Shown here one piece after another: positions 1 through 7,477 of a DNA stretch of 9,132 nt. The position numbers and the translations under genes are program-made. The DNA is from an uncultured Burkholderiales Genera incertae sedis bacterium (GTDB lineage: Bacteria; Pseudomonadota; Gammaproteobacteria; Burkholderiales; Eutrophovitaceae): assembly GCA_905479505.1 (NCBI GenBank), contig CAJQMS010000040.1, forward strand, positions 1-9,132. Direction: 5' to 3'. The notes below the pieces were generated by a model. The model was not told the DNA's origin, did not search any database, and saw nothing but the letters and a program-made list of their open reading frames with translations. Every line of letters begins with the position of its first letter. Position 1 is the stretch's first letter.

Positions 1-611
1 AAATTTAATAAATGGGGTTTAGTCATTGGCGTAACAAACCAGATTTTTTTCTCCAGTTGGTTGTCAATATTTTCATCCCATGCGTCGGAGGCAACAATCT
101 GAAGGCCGTAGCCAGACGATTCTAAATCATAGGCGACAGCACTTCTCTCTGCCTGCCTGACTAGACTACTATCTTGTTTGTTCACAAGTATTGTGGCATT
201 CATTTTTTCTAGGACCTCCGGCTTGGAAAGGTCCTCAACCGTGTTTATCAAAGAGCGTGGGATATATCTGGGCACCGCAAAAAACGAGGACGCATTCTCA
301 TATAATCGTGTGATTAATTTTAAATTTTCCGCGTACGGAGAAAAACTGTCAGCATCTCGATTAGGCAACCATGCAGATAAATAAAAATCTATCTCGCCGC
401 GGTCTAACATTGACAGGAGCAAATCGGGATCGCCTTGTGTTTCCGTTACGTTGTAGCCAGACCTTTCAAACACAACTTTAAATAATGCGACCGCCGCTTG
501 ATCGTAAGACGTATCGTTATGCCCTATTTTTATCGTTATTGCGTAGGAAGCGCTTGTATAAGAGAGTAGACTAAGCTGGAAAGCGACGAGTATAAAAAGT
601 TTTTTGAGCAT
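1..611 (-). CDS. OpuAC/ProX-type ABC transporter substrate-binding protein, 3' end outside the window
   Basis: This frame reads open from an ATG at 611 to the window edge: 203 codons with no stop, so the C-terminus is missing. Residues 1-24 look like a Sec signal peptide: MLKK, a hydrophobic core, then a likely cleavage after ASYA. The mature protein begins ITIKIGHNDTSYDQ. The segment DLLLSMLDRGEIDFYLSAWLP (about 63-83) matches the GEIDxxxxAWLP pattern of glycine betaine/choline/proline-betaine binding proteins. FAVPRYIP (111-118), VEDLSKPE (125-132), SSLVRQAERSAVAYDL (148-163) and the late KPHLLN (198-203) also fit the OpuAC family in order. The role is therefore probably periplasmic capture of a quaternary amine or similar osmolyte for an ABC importer. 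Ligand identity is not readable. Trp81, Trp178 and Trp191 are candidate aromatic-cage residues. The family's usual Trp before x-P-H near the end is not at its expected place (PMTKPH, 195-200). No permease or ATPase gene is in the window; they may lie beyond base 1. Confidence 0.82.
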   Translation of the reverse strand, partial: MLKKLFILVAFQLSLLSYTSASYAITIKIGHNDTSYDQAAVALFKVVFERSGYNVTETQGDPDLLLSMLDRGEIDFYLSAWLPNRDADSFSPYAENLKLITRLYENASSFFAVPRYIPRSLINTVEDLSKPEVLEKMNATILVNKQDSSLVRQAERSAVAYDLESSGYGLQIVASDAWDENIDNQLEKKIWFVTPMTKPHLLN

Positions 612-701
612 TGATAGTCCTTGATATTTTTTTTGATTTTGGCAGATTACAGTATTTTTTGTCTTAATTTTTTTGTTTAATGCGTTATTGGGAGTCTTAA
701 A
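612..701 (-). other. A-rich intergenic gap between nudC and the binding-protein gene
   Basis: This 90-bp gap is the longest in the window. Read on the minus strand it is A-rich and carries two direct copies of TTAAGAC (+ strand GTCTTAA at 661-667 and 693-699). It ends in the Shine-Dalgarno site. I see no stem-loop followed by a T-run, so there is no visible intrinsic terminator for nudC. Possible promoter hexamers (TTAAAC, then AATACT about 18 bp on) match consensus poorly. Whether the binding protein has its own promoter cannot be settled by reading. Confidence 0.4.
618..622 (-). promoter_or_regulatory. Shine-Dalgarno site of the binding-protein gene
   Basis: On the minus strand AAGGA lies 6 nt before the ATG at 611. 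It is the clearest ribosome binding site in the window and supports that ATG as the start of the signal peptide. Confidence 0.7.
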
Positions 702-1547
702 TTACACACTTTTCAATCGCCTTAACGTATCGATGATAAGTTTTCGAGATATGCTAATTGGTCCAGGCAGCCGCTCAGGTAGTTTAGTTGCACTAAACCA
801 GCCCGCGTCTTCAATCTCGTTTGGATCGATATTGATCTCTCCTGACGCGTAATCTGCGTGAAATGCAATCATGAGGGAGTGTGGGAAAGGCCAAGGTTGA
901 CTTGCGAAATATCGAATATTTTTGACTCGGATACCAACTTCTTCATGGACTTCTCGGTGAACTGTCTGTTCAAGTGTCTCGCCCGGCTCGGCAAAGCCGG
1001 CGAGTGCTGAGTACATCCCAGGTATGAAATGGTGGGAACGCGCCAGCAAAAACTCTTGTCCTTTTTTAATCATTACCATGATAGCTGGTGCAATTTTAGG
1101 GTAGTGTGGCAGACTACATGATGGGCAGATTAAACAACGTTCACCATCTTGAAGTTTATTTCGTTCCCCGCAGCGTCCGCAAAATTGGTGGTTACGATAC
1201 CAATCAGCGATTTGATAAGCCCGTCCTGATATGGCGAATAAGTCATCATCTAACTTCCCATACAACGATCTGAGACCGGACCATATGAAGTCGTCGTTTT
1301 TTTGCGTCGAGTCAGGTACTTCGGCGGTGTAGCATGGCTTGCCATCATAGTGCCCGATGCATTGACGGGCAACAATTGAGATCGCGATGTCACTCGGGTC
1401 TTTGATATATGGAACCTCAAGACGATTGACGCTGCTCGCAAAGACAAGTAGTTCGTTTTTCTTGAATAAGAACCAAAATGCTTTTGAAGATGATATCTCA
1501 GCATCCTTTGCGGCAGGAATAAATCTTTCTGGCGCGCTAAAAATCAT
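702..1547 (-). CDS. nudC: NADH pyrophosphatase NudC (zinc-ribbon Nudix hydrolase)
   Basis: The 281-residue protein has the family layout: a variable N-terminal domain (about 1-118), a zinc ribbon with Cys123, Cys126, Cys141 and Cys144, and a Nudix domain. The Nudix box GX5EX7REUXEEXGU is complete from Gly184 to Ile206, with the metal-binding REVHEE at 198-203. SQPWPFPHS (216-224) is the specificity motif that sets NudC proteins apart from other Nudix enzymes. The family hydrolyses NAD(H) to NMN(H) and AMP and also removes NAD caps from RNA 5' ends in the cytoplasm. The ATG at 1547 is well fixed because an in-frame TAG lies about 20 nt upstream and no other ATG, GTG or TTG intervenes. The ribosome site is poor: an AGGG lies about 16 nt away. 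It follows lpdA by 27 bp and is probably co-transcribed with it. Length is slightly above the roughly 257 residues of the E. coli enzyme. Confidence 0.95.
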   Translation of the reverse strand: MIFSAPERFIPAAKDAEISSSKAFWFLFKKNELLVFASSVNRLEVPYIKDPSDIAISIVARQCIGHYDGKPCYTAEVPDSTQKNDDFIWSGLRSLYGKLDDDLFAISGRAYQIADWYRNHQFCGRCGERNKLQDGERCLICPSCSLPHYPKIAPAIMVMIKKGQEFLLARSHHFIPGMYSALAGFAEPGETLEQTVHREVHEEVGIRVKNIRYFASQPWPFPHSLMIAFHADYASGEINIDPNEIEDAGWFSATKLPERLPGPISISRKLIIDTLRRLKSV

Positions 1548-1574
1548 AATCGTTTGGGTTGCGCCCTAGCATCT

Positions 1575-3332
1575 TTAAGGTCTCTTCTTAGGCATGTAGA
1601 GGTCTGTAATTGATCCCTCAGCAATCTCGGCTGCGAAAAAAATGCTTTCAGATAATGTTGGGTGTGGGTGAATTGTAAGGCCGATATCCTCGGCATCAGC
1701 TCCCATTTCTAGGGCAAGTACCGTTTCCCCGATGAGCTCTCCGGCATTAGAGCCAACGATAGCCGCGCCGATGAGTCGTTTGTTCTCTTTACTGAATAAT
1801 AATTTGGTGATTCCTTCATCCCGCCCCATAGCGAGTGATCGACCACTTGCTGCCCACGGAAAGGTTGCTTTTTCGTACTCAATACCTTCTAGTTTTGCTT
1901 GAGTCTCTGTGACCCCCATCCACGCAAGCTCCGGATCTGTATAGGCAACTGACGGGATTGTGCGAGCGTCAAACGAAGCTTTTTTGCCCGCAATTATTTC
2001 TGCCGCTAGCTTACCTTCATGCGTTGCTTTGTGAGCCAACATGGGATTGCCGGTGATGTCGCCAATCGCATAAATGTTTGGGACATTAGTTTGCATTTGC
2101 TTATTCACAGCAATGAACCCAGAGCTATCGACGTTTATCCCAGCTGATTCTGCGCCAATAATTTTCCCATTTGGTGTTCTTCCGACTGCGACTAAAACTT
2201 TTTCGTAAATGGAGGACTTGGGTTTGCTATCACCGTCAAATTCAGCTTTTAGTCCATTTTTTTCGGCACTCAATGCGACTACTTTTGTTTTTAGGTGTAT
2301 TCCTTCATATTGTTTTTTCAATCTTTTTTGCAGCGGACGCACAATATCTTTATCAGCGCCAGGGATTAAACTGTCGGCAAGCTCTACGACTGTAATTTTT
2401 GTACCTAGAGAGTGATAAACAGTAGCCATTTCAAGACCGATAATACCGCCGCCAATCACGAGCATTGATTTAGGGATGCTTTGTAATGTGAGAGCGTCGG
2501 TGGAGTCCATGACTCTGGGATCATCGTAGGGAATGCCTGGAATTTTTGTCACCTTTGAGCCAGCTGAAATAATAGCGGCGTCAAAACTAACCTTCTGAGC
2601 GCCGTCTGCACTTTGAACTTCAATCATATTTGTGCTGGTAAATTGACCTCTTCCAACTAAAACCTCAACGTTTCTCTGCTTTGCAAGACCCGTTAGGCCT
2701 TTCGTAAGTTTACCAATAACGCCATCTTTCCAGCCTCTAAGTTTATCGAGGTCAATTTTTGGTTTGCCAAATGAAACGCCAAATTCCCCCATTTCTTTTG
2801 ATTCTTCGATTACTTTTGCGGCGTGTAAAAGCGCTTTGGATGGAATACATCCCACGTTCAGGCAAACTCCACCCAAAGAGGTATGCTCTTCGATTAATAT
2901 AACTTTTTTTCCAAGGTCGGCGGCTCTGAATGCAGCGGTGTATCCACCGGGGCCAGACCCAAGGACTACCACCTCGGCATGTAAATCACCCTTTGCTGAG
3001 CTCTTGTCAGGGAGATTTTCGGGTTCAGGAATTTGTGCTTCTATGGGAGGTTTATTATTTTTAACTGGAGTTTGTGTAGTTTCTACGTTAGCTATTTCTG
3101 GTTCCATACTAATAATGAGCTGGCCTTCAGAAACCTCATCGTTTAGTTTAACGTGGACCTCTTTGACGATACCACTCATAGGCGATGGAACATCCATCGT
3201 GGCTTTGTCTGACTCAAGAGTAATTAATGAATCCTCTTCCTGAACTATATCGCCTGGCTGAACAAGGACCTCAATGACTGGGATATTTTTGAAGTCCCCA
3301 ACGTCGGGGACATTTACTTTTTTAATCGCCAT
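1575..3332 (-). CDS. lpdA: Dihydrolipoyl dehydrogenase (E3) with N-terminal lipoyl domain
   Basis: This 585-residue protein is about 110 residues longer than a plain E3. The extra part is an N-terminal biotinyl/lipoyl domain (about 1-80) with the lipoylation motif ESDKAT, putting the modified lysine at Lys43. A Pro/Lys-rich linker follows (about 82-115). The E3 core has an FAD-binding GSGPGG (125-130), the redox disulfide GGVCLNVGCIPSK with Cys157 and Cys162, an NAD-binding GGGIIG (294-299), a second FAD motif YAIGDITGNPMLAHKA (421-436), and the catalytic HPHPTLSE with His557 and Glu562. E3 reoxidises dihydrolipoamide to make NADH in 2-oxoacid dehydrogenase complexes. Lipoyl-E3 fusions are known in beta- and gammaproteobacteria, usually with pyruvate dehydrogenase. 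Here no E1 or E2 gene is adjacent. The start is fixed by an in-frame TAA two codons upstream. The leader is very AT-rich with no proper Shine-Dalgarno; an AGG lies about 18 nt away. It follows proA by 64 bp. Confidence 0.96.
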   Translation of the reverse strand: MAIKKVNVPDVGDFKNIPVIEVLVQPGDIVQEEDSLITLESDKATMDVPSPMSGIVKEVHVKLNDEVSEGQLIISMEPEIANVETTQTPVKNNKPPIEAQIPEPENLPDKSSAKGDLHAEVVVLGSGPGGYTAAFRAADLGKKVILIEEHTSLGGVCLNVGCIPSKALLHAAKVIEESKEMGEFGVSFGKPKIDLDKLRGWKDGVIGKLTKGLTGLAKQRNVEVLVGRGQFTSTNMIEVQSADGAQKVSFDAAIISAGSKVTKIPGIPYDDPRVMDSTDALTLQSIPKSMLVIGGGIIGLEMATVYHSLGTKITVVELADSLIPGADKDIVRPLQKRLKKQYEGIHLKTKVVALSAEKNGLKAEFDGDSKPKSSIYEKVLVAVGRTPNGKIIGAESAGINVDSSGFIAVNKQMQTNVPNIYAIGDITGNPMLAHKATHEGKLAAEIIAGKKASFDARTIPSVAYTDPELAWMGVTETQAKLEGIEYEKATFPWAASGRSLAMGRDEGITKLLFSKENKRLIGAAIVGSNAGELIGETVLALEMGADAEDIGLTIHPHPTLSESIFFAAEIAEGSITDLYMPKKRP

Positions 3333-3396
3333 AAAATTTTAATTTTTTACCTATTAGTTTCATAGTCGCTACTAAGGTTTAACGCTAAGATTATTT

Positions 3397-4653
3397 TTAA
3401 TTTCGTATCTCACCGTTACCGAAGACCACCCATTTCAAAGAGGTAAGGCCTTCTAAACCGACTGGTCCGCGAGCATGTAGCTTATTCGTTGATATACCGA
3501 TTTCTGCCCCCAATCCATATTCAAATCCGTCAGCAAAACGTGTCGATGCGTTAACCATAACGGAACTTGAATCAACTTCCTTCATGAAACGCATTGCTTT
3601 TGACTTGTTTTCCGTGACTATCGCATCTGTGTGCTGTGATCCGTAGTGGCTTATATGTGTTATTGCCTCATCCAAATTTGCAACCACTTTGATCGCCAGT
3701 ATTGGTGCCAAGTATTCCGTGTACCAATCCGATTCCTCAGCGCATACCGCGTTGTTGATGTAGTTTAACCCTACTTCATCACAACGAATTTCAACCGCTT
3801 TTGCGGATAGCCTCTCGCCTATTTTAGGAAGGAAGCTCGCTGCTAATGCTTCGTGAACCAGTAGGGTTTCCATCGTGTTGCAAGTGCCGTAGCGTTGTGT
3901 TTTTGCATTTTCCGCAATTGCTAATGCTTTTTCTATATCGGCTTCTTCATCGACATACACATGGCATACTCCGTCTAAATGCTTAATTACGGGAATTTTG
4001 GCTTCGTTGGTGATGCGTTCTACGAGGCCTTTGCCGCCCCGAGGAATGATGACATCAACGTAATCCGACATGGTGATGAGTTGTCCGACGGCTTCTCGGT
4101 CTGTTGTATCGATTACCTGGACAACCCCCTCTGGAAGCCGAGCAGCTTTGAGTCCAGCCGTTATACACATCCCAATTGCTTGATTCGAATGAAAAGATTC
4201 TGAGCCGCCTCTTAGGATAACAGCGTTACCCGACTTTAAGCATAGTCCGGCCGCGTCAGCAGTAACATTTGGCCTCGATTCATAAATGATCCCGATAACC
4301 CCAATGGGTGTCCGCATTTTGCCAACTTCAATGCCTGAAGGTTGGGGAGTTAAAACACTGATTTCGCCAACAGGATCGGGTAATTTGGAAATTTGAATTA
4401 AACCTTCAGCCATATTAGTTACAGTCAACTCCGTTAAGGTCAACCGGTCGATGAACGCATCAGTTAAATTATTTTTTTTAGCATTATCAACGTCTTTCTT
4501 GTTTGCTATTAGCACCGCTGATTTCTGTTTGATAAGTTCATCAGCCATAGCGACGAGCGCGGTATTTTTAGTTTCTGTATTTGCTGAGGCGATAGCTCGA
4601 CTGGCCTTTTTAGCCGTTTCGCCTAGATCTCTTAAATAGTGATTTGGATTCAT
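3397..4653 (-). CDS. proA: Glutamate-5-semialdehyde dehydrogenase (gamma-glutamyl phosphate reductase)
   Basis: ProA reduces gamma-glutamyl phosphate with NADPH to glutamate-5-semialdehyde, the second step of proline synthesis from glutamate, in the cytoplasm. From the ATG at 4653 the protein has 418 residues, nearly identical to the 417 of E. coli ProA. Family motifs seen are GVIGIIYESRPNVTADA (118-134), SGNAVILRGG (141-150), IPRGGKGL (203-210), the catalytic-cysteine segment QRYGTCNTMETLLVH with Cys258, and VNASTRFADGFEYGLGAEIGIS near the C-terminus (first part at 368-380). The frame can be extended 15 codons to a TTG at 4698. I prefer 4653 because that residue begins the conserved region, the length fits, and the TTG has no ribosome site. 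Even at 4653 the site is weak, with a GAG about 10 nt upstream. It follows holA by 52 bp, a pairing common in Betaproteobacteria. ProB is not in the window. Confidence 0.96.
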   Translation of the reverse strand: MNPNHYLRDLGETAKKASRAIASANTETKNTALVAMADELIKQKSAVLIANKKDVDNAKKNNLTDAFIDRLTLTELTVTNMAEGLIQISKLPDPVGEISVLTPQPSGIEVGKMRTPIGVIGIIYESRPNVTADAAGLCLKSGNAVILRGGSESFHSNQAIGMCITAGLKAARLPEGVVQVIDTTDREAVGQLITMSDYVDVIIPRGGKGLVERITNEAKIPVIKHLDGVCHVYVDEEADIEKALAIAENAKTQRYGTCNTMETLLVHEALAASFLPKIGERLSAKAVEIRCDEVGLNYINNAVCAEESDWYTEYLAPILAIKVVANLDEAITHISHYGSQHTDAIVTENKSKAMRFMKEVDSSSVMVNASTRFADGFEYGLGAEIGISTNKLHARGPVGLEGLTSLKWVVFGNGEIRN

Positions 4654-4705
4654 GTTTTGCGCTCTATTTTTATAAGGACAGTTTACAGGTAAATTCAAAT
4701 CTAAA

Positions 4706-5716
4706 TCATGCGCTTGGCGGCATAAACTTGAGCCCCAACTCTATTAAGTTTTCCCATGGCTTGCCAGGCAACAAACCTTTTATTTGCTTATCTATCTTGG
4801 CGGCGTGAACAACCGCTTGTCGTAACCTGCTGACTGTCACTTTGCCCACCGCGCTTGGAATTAACTTTTGTCTTAACCCCCAAGCTCCTCCTTTTGCGCA
4901 AGCGCTGCGCATGTCCATGCCTTCATTAAGCGCTGTTTTTACTTTGAGTAAAATTTTCGCCTCTTCCACTAGGATCCAAAGCACGAGAGGAGCCGCTGCT
5001 CCCTCTTTTTCCAAACCCCTCACTATTTTTATTAAAAGTGTTTTATCTCCATTAAGAACGGCGGGTCCTAGATCGAATGGGTCAAACCGAGCAACATCAA
5101 CAACAGCAGTTTTGACGCTATCGGCTGATAGGTGTCCCTCCGGTAGCAATAACCCTAATTTAAGTATTTCTTGATGAGCGGCGATAAGGTTTCCCTCCAC
5201 GCGGTCTGCAAGTAGCAGTAGACCATTTTGGTCCATGGTTTGATTTTGTTGTTTTAGACGATGTGCGATCCACTGAGTGAGGTGCTCCCTATATATTTTT
5301 TTGACCTCAATCTCGATGCCAGCATTTACTAGCGCGGCAAACCATTTTGATGATCGAGTGCTTCGATCGAGTGCCGGGAGAGTGACTAAAGTAATCGTGT
5401 CTTCTGGCAGTTTTTGCACATAATTCTGTATTGCGTCGCCTCCAGATTTTCCGGGTTTGCCAGATGGAATTCGTAGGTCGATAATTTTCTTTGATGAAAA
5501 TAATGAGATGGATTGCGTTTGCTCTTTAAGCTTTGACCAATCAAACCTATTTTCAGCAACTAGAATATCCCGGTCCTCATACCCTTTGGACTTAGCGCTT
5601 TTTCTGATTAGGTCGGTCGCTTCAAGATTTAGCAAAGACTCATCACCGTGTACCACATAAAGAGAGTGTAAATCGCTCTTTAGGTGTTTGGGTAGATCAA
5701 TGGCATTAATTTGCAT
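4706..5716 (-). CDS. holA: DNA polymerase III delta subunit (clamp loader)
   Basis: HolA is the subunit of the clamp loader that opens the beta sliding clamp. The 336-residue length is close to the 343 of E. coli. The N-terminal domain (about 1-140) contains GDESLLNLEA (24-33), which matches the degenerate nucleotide-binding region of delta. QSISLFSSKK (68-77) aligns with the E. coli Leu73-Phe74 wedge that binds the clamp, here Leu72-Phe73. Domain II has RVEGNLIAAHQEILKLGLL (172-190), a strong family signature. Domain III starts at about VDVARFDPFDLG (206-217) and ends with the conserved KQIKGLLPGKPWENLIELGL (310-329). An in-frame TAG 15 nt before the ATG fixes the start. Only 8 bp separate it from the ptsI stop and no Shine-Dalgarno is visible, so translation is probably coupled to ptsI. 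The usual upstream partner in other Betaproteobacteria, lptE (after leuS), is absent here. Confidence 0.93.
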   Translation of the reverse strand: MQINAIDLPKHLKSDLHSLYVVHGDESLLNLEATDLIRKSAKSKGYEDRDILVAENRFDWSKLKEQTQSISLFSSKKIIDLRIPSGKPGKSGGDAIQNYVQKLPEDTITLVTLPALDRSTRSSKWFAALVNAGIEIEVKKIYREHLTQWIAHRLKQQNQTMDQNGLLLLADRVEGNLIAAHQEILKLGLLLPEGHLSADSVKTAVVDVARFDPFDLGPAVLNGDKTLLIKIVRGLEKEGAAAPLVLWILVEEAKILLKVKTALNEGMDMRSACAKGGAWGLRQKLIPSAVGKVTVSRLRQAVVHAAKIDKQIKGLLPGKPWENLIELGLKFMPPSA

Positions 5717-5724
5717 GAGCGTGG

Positions 5725-7455
5725 TCAGCTAGTCGTGTTGAGCTTATACATCAAGCTTTCAATACGATCTGGGTGCTGTGCTTTAAGAATTTTTTTCGTG
5801 ATCGTGGCTGCCTCTCTTAAATCCGATGTGAGTACCTTTTGCTTGACGGCTAATAGATGGGCGGGATGCATCGAAAATGTACGTAGCCCCATTCCAAGAA
5901 GTAGGCGAGTGATAGATGGATCACCCGCGATCTCCCCACAAACAGCAACTGGTTTGTTTGCCCGATTGGCGCACCCGATGATATGTGAGAGTAATTGCAG
6001 AATTGCTGGATGCAGAGGGTCATATAAGTGAGCTACGGCATCATCAGTTCGATCTATAGCTAGGGTGTACTGAATTAGGTCGTTGGTCCCTATCGAGACA
6101 AAATCAAGTTTTTTGAGAAATGAATCTATTGACAAGGCTGCTGCCGGGACCTCAATCATTCCTCCGATCGTAATCTCACCGTCATATTTGATGCCGTCGA
6201 CATCGAGCGACTCTTTAGCCTCAGCAATGAGGTGAAGAGCTTGGTCAATCTCGTGCACGTTCGAGAGCATAGGAATTAGTATCCGAATATGGCCGTACTG
6301 AGAGGCTCTCAGAATCGCTCTTAACTGATGATGAAAAAGGCGAGGCTCAGCAAGGCACAGCCTAATAGCGCGCTGACCGAGGGCTGGGTTAGCGGCCACT
6401 CGTGTGAACCCATCAGGTTGTTTATCTGCCCCCAAGTCGAAGGTTCTAATTGTGATAGGGGAGTTTTTCATATCACGGACAACGTGCCTATAAGCTTCAA
6501 ATTGTTCATCTTCTGATGGAAGGTCGCCTCGATTGAGGAATAAGAATTCTGTCCTAAAAAGCCCGACCCCAGTGGCTCCATTTTCCTTCGCAGACGAGAC
6601 GTCTTCGGGAAGTTCTATATTGGCGTTTAATTCAATATCAGCTCCATCAATTGTGGTAGCCCGATTACGACGGAGCCTTTTTAGTTTTTGTTGTCCCAGT
6701 AACCACTGTTTACGTAGAACTTCATATTCGCTCAAAATAATTTCGTCAGGATTTACAATTACAACTCCTGCCGTTCCGTCAACAATGATGAGTTCATTCT
6801 CGCGAATTAGAGTTCTGGCTTGATGTAACGCAACAACAGAGGGAATATTAAGACTTCTTGCGACGATCGTTGTGTGGGAAGTCGCACCACCTAAGTCGGT
6901 AATGAAACCTGCATAGTTGTGTTGTTTAAAGAGAATCACGTCGGTGGGCGACATATCGTGAGCAACGATAATCGTATTTTTTTCTGCACTATTCAGTGGG
7001 TTAGTGCCAGGTCGTCCGAGAAGCGCTTTCAACACCCTTTCCGCTACTTGCCTAACGTCGGCTTTTCTCTCTCGCAAATAGGCATCTTCAATTTTTGAGA
7101 ATTGCTCTAGCAAATTGTCCAACTGCAATTTCAAAGCCCATTCTGCATTACAGTTCATTGAATCAATAATCTTCTTGGGTTCCTCCGACAAGGTAGAATC
7201 TTCCAAGATCATTTTGTGTAGGTTGATAAACGCTTCAAATTCCGCTTCTGGAATATCTGCGGTCATCTGCTTTCTTAAATCTTTAAGCTCCTTTCCAACG
7301 CTTTTAATCGCTCGATCAAAGCGAGCTTTTTCGCTTCTAATTTTATTTTTTGGAACGCTATAATGAGCTACTTCTAAAAGTGCATGCGAAGCGAGTTGTG
7401 CCCTGCCTATGGCGATTCCGCCGGAAACGCCGGCGCCATGTATCGTAAAACTCAT
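5725..7455 (-). CDS. ptsI: PTS enzyme I (phosphoenolpyruvate-protein phosphotransferase)
   Basis: Enzyme I takes phosphate from phosphoenolpyruvate and passes it to HPr. The 576 residues match the roughly 575 of classical EI, with no N-terminal GAF domain, so it is not a PtsP (EI-Ntr) protein. The HPr-binding and phosphohistidine region is at about 1-230, with the active-site GGATSHTTIVARS placing the phosphorylated residue at His194. The PEP-binding barrel follows: GLFRTEFLF with Arg301, RTFDLGADK with Arg337, GGMIEVPAA (431-439), SIGTNDLIQYTLAIDR (454-469) and VCGEIAGD with the catalytic Cys506. RTFSMHPAHLLAVKQ near the C-terminus is the form I associate with betaproteobacterial EI. The start ATG at 7455 has AAAGG 8 nt upstream and begins the typical (I)HGxGVSGGIAIG N-terminus. 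It lies 54 bp after the HPr gene and 8 bp before holA. All key residues are intact, so it should be active. Confidence 0.96.
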   Translation of the reverse strand: MSFTIHGAGVSGGIAIGRAQLASHALLEVAHYSVPKNKIRSEKARFDRAIKSVGKELKDLRKQMTADIPEAEFEAFINLHKMILEDSTLSEEPKKIIDSMNCNAEWALKLQLDNLLEQFSKIEDAYLRERKADVRQVAERVLKALLGRPGTNPLNSAEKNTIIVAHDMSPTDVILFKQHNYAGFITDLGGATSHTTIVARSLNIPSVVALHQARTLIRENELIIVDGTAGVVIVNPDEIILSEYEVLRKQWLLGQQKLKRLRRNRATTIDGADIELNANIELPEDVSSAKENGATGVGLFRTEFLFLNRGDLPSEDEQFEAYRHVVRDMKNSPITIRTFDLGADKQPDGFTRVAANPALGQRAIRLCLAEPRLFHHQLRAILRASQYGHIRILIPMLSNVHEIDQALHLIAEAKESLDVDGIKYDGEITIGGMIEVPAAALSIDSFLKKLDFVSIGTNDLIQYTLAIDRTDDAVAHLYDPLHPAILQLLSHIIGCANRANKPVAVCGEIAGDPSITRLLLGMGLRTFSMHPAHLLAVKQKVLTSDLREAATITKKILKAQHPDRIESLMYKLNTTS

Positions 7456-7463
7456 TTCATGAG

Positions 7464-7468
7464 CCTTT
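7464..7468 (-). promoter_or_regulatory. Shine-Dalgarno site of ptsI
   Basis: Minus-strand AAAGG lies 8 nt before the ptsI ATG at 7455. A second ATG at 7460 sits too close to it and reads only ATG-AAA-TGA, so spacing favours 7455. Confidence 0.55.
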
Positions 7469-7477
7469 TTTTAGGTA

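Noticed and set aside
612..701. Terminator after nudC
   Set aside because: The two GTCTTAA copies are direct, not inverted, and no stem followed by a T-run is present on the transcribed strand.
1250..1504. 84-codon minus-strand frame inside nudC
   Set aside because: It overlaps the nudC N-terminal domain in another frame and has no family features.
2764..3243. 159-codon open frame on the + strand
   Set aside because: It lies entirely antisense to lpdA, whose motifs are complete. Its translation is low-complexity Ser/Thr/Pro-rich with no recognisable domain, as expected of a shadow frame.
3333..3396. Possible promoter in the proA-lpdA gap (TTAGCG, then TATGAA about 18 bp on)
   Set aside because: Each hexamer matches consensus at only three to four positions in very AT-rich DNA, so this is not above chance. 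A separate lpdA promoter is possible but unsupported.
5711..6031. 106-codon + strand frame, and a similar one at 7877-8194
   Set aside because: Both are antisense to intact ptsI and EIIA/gshB coding sequence and show no domain or ribosome site.
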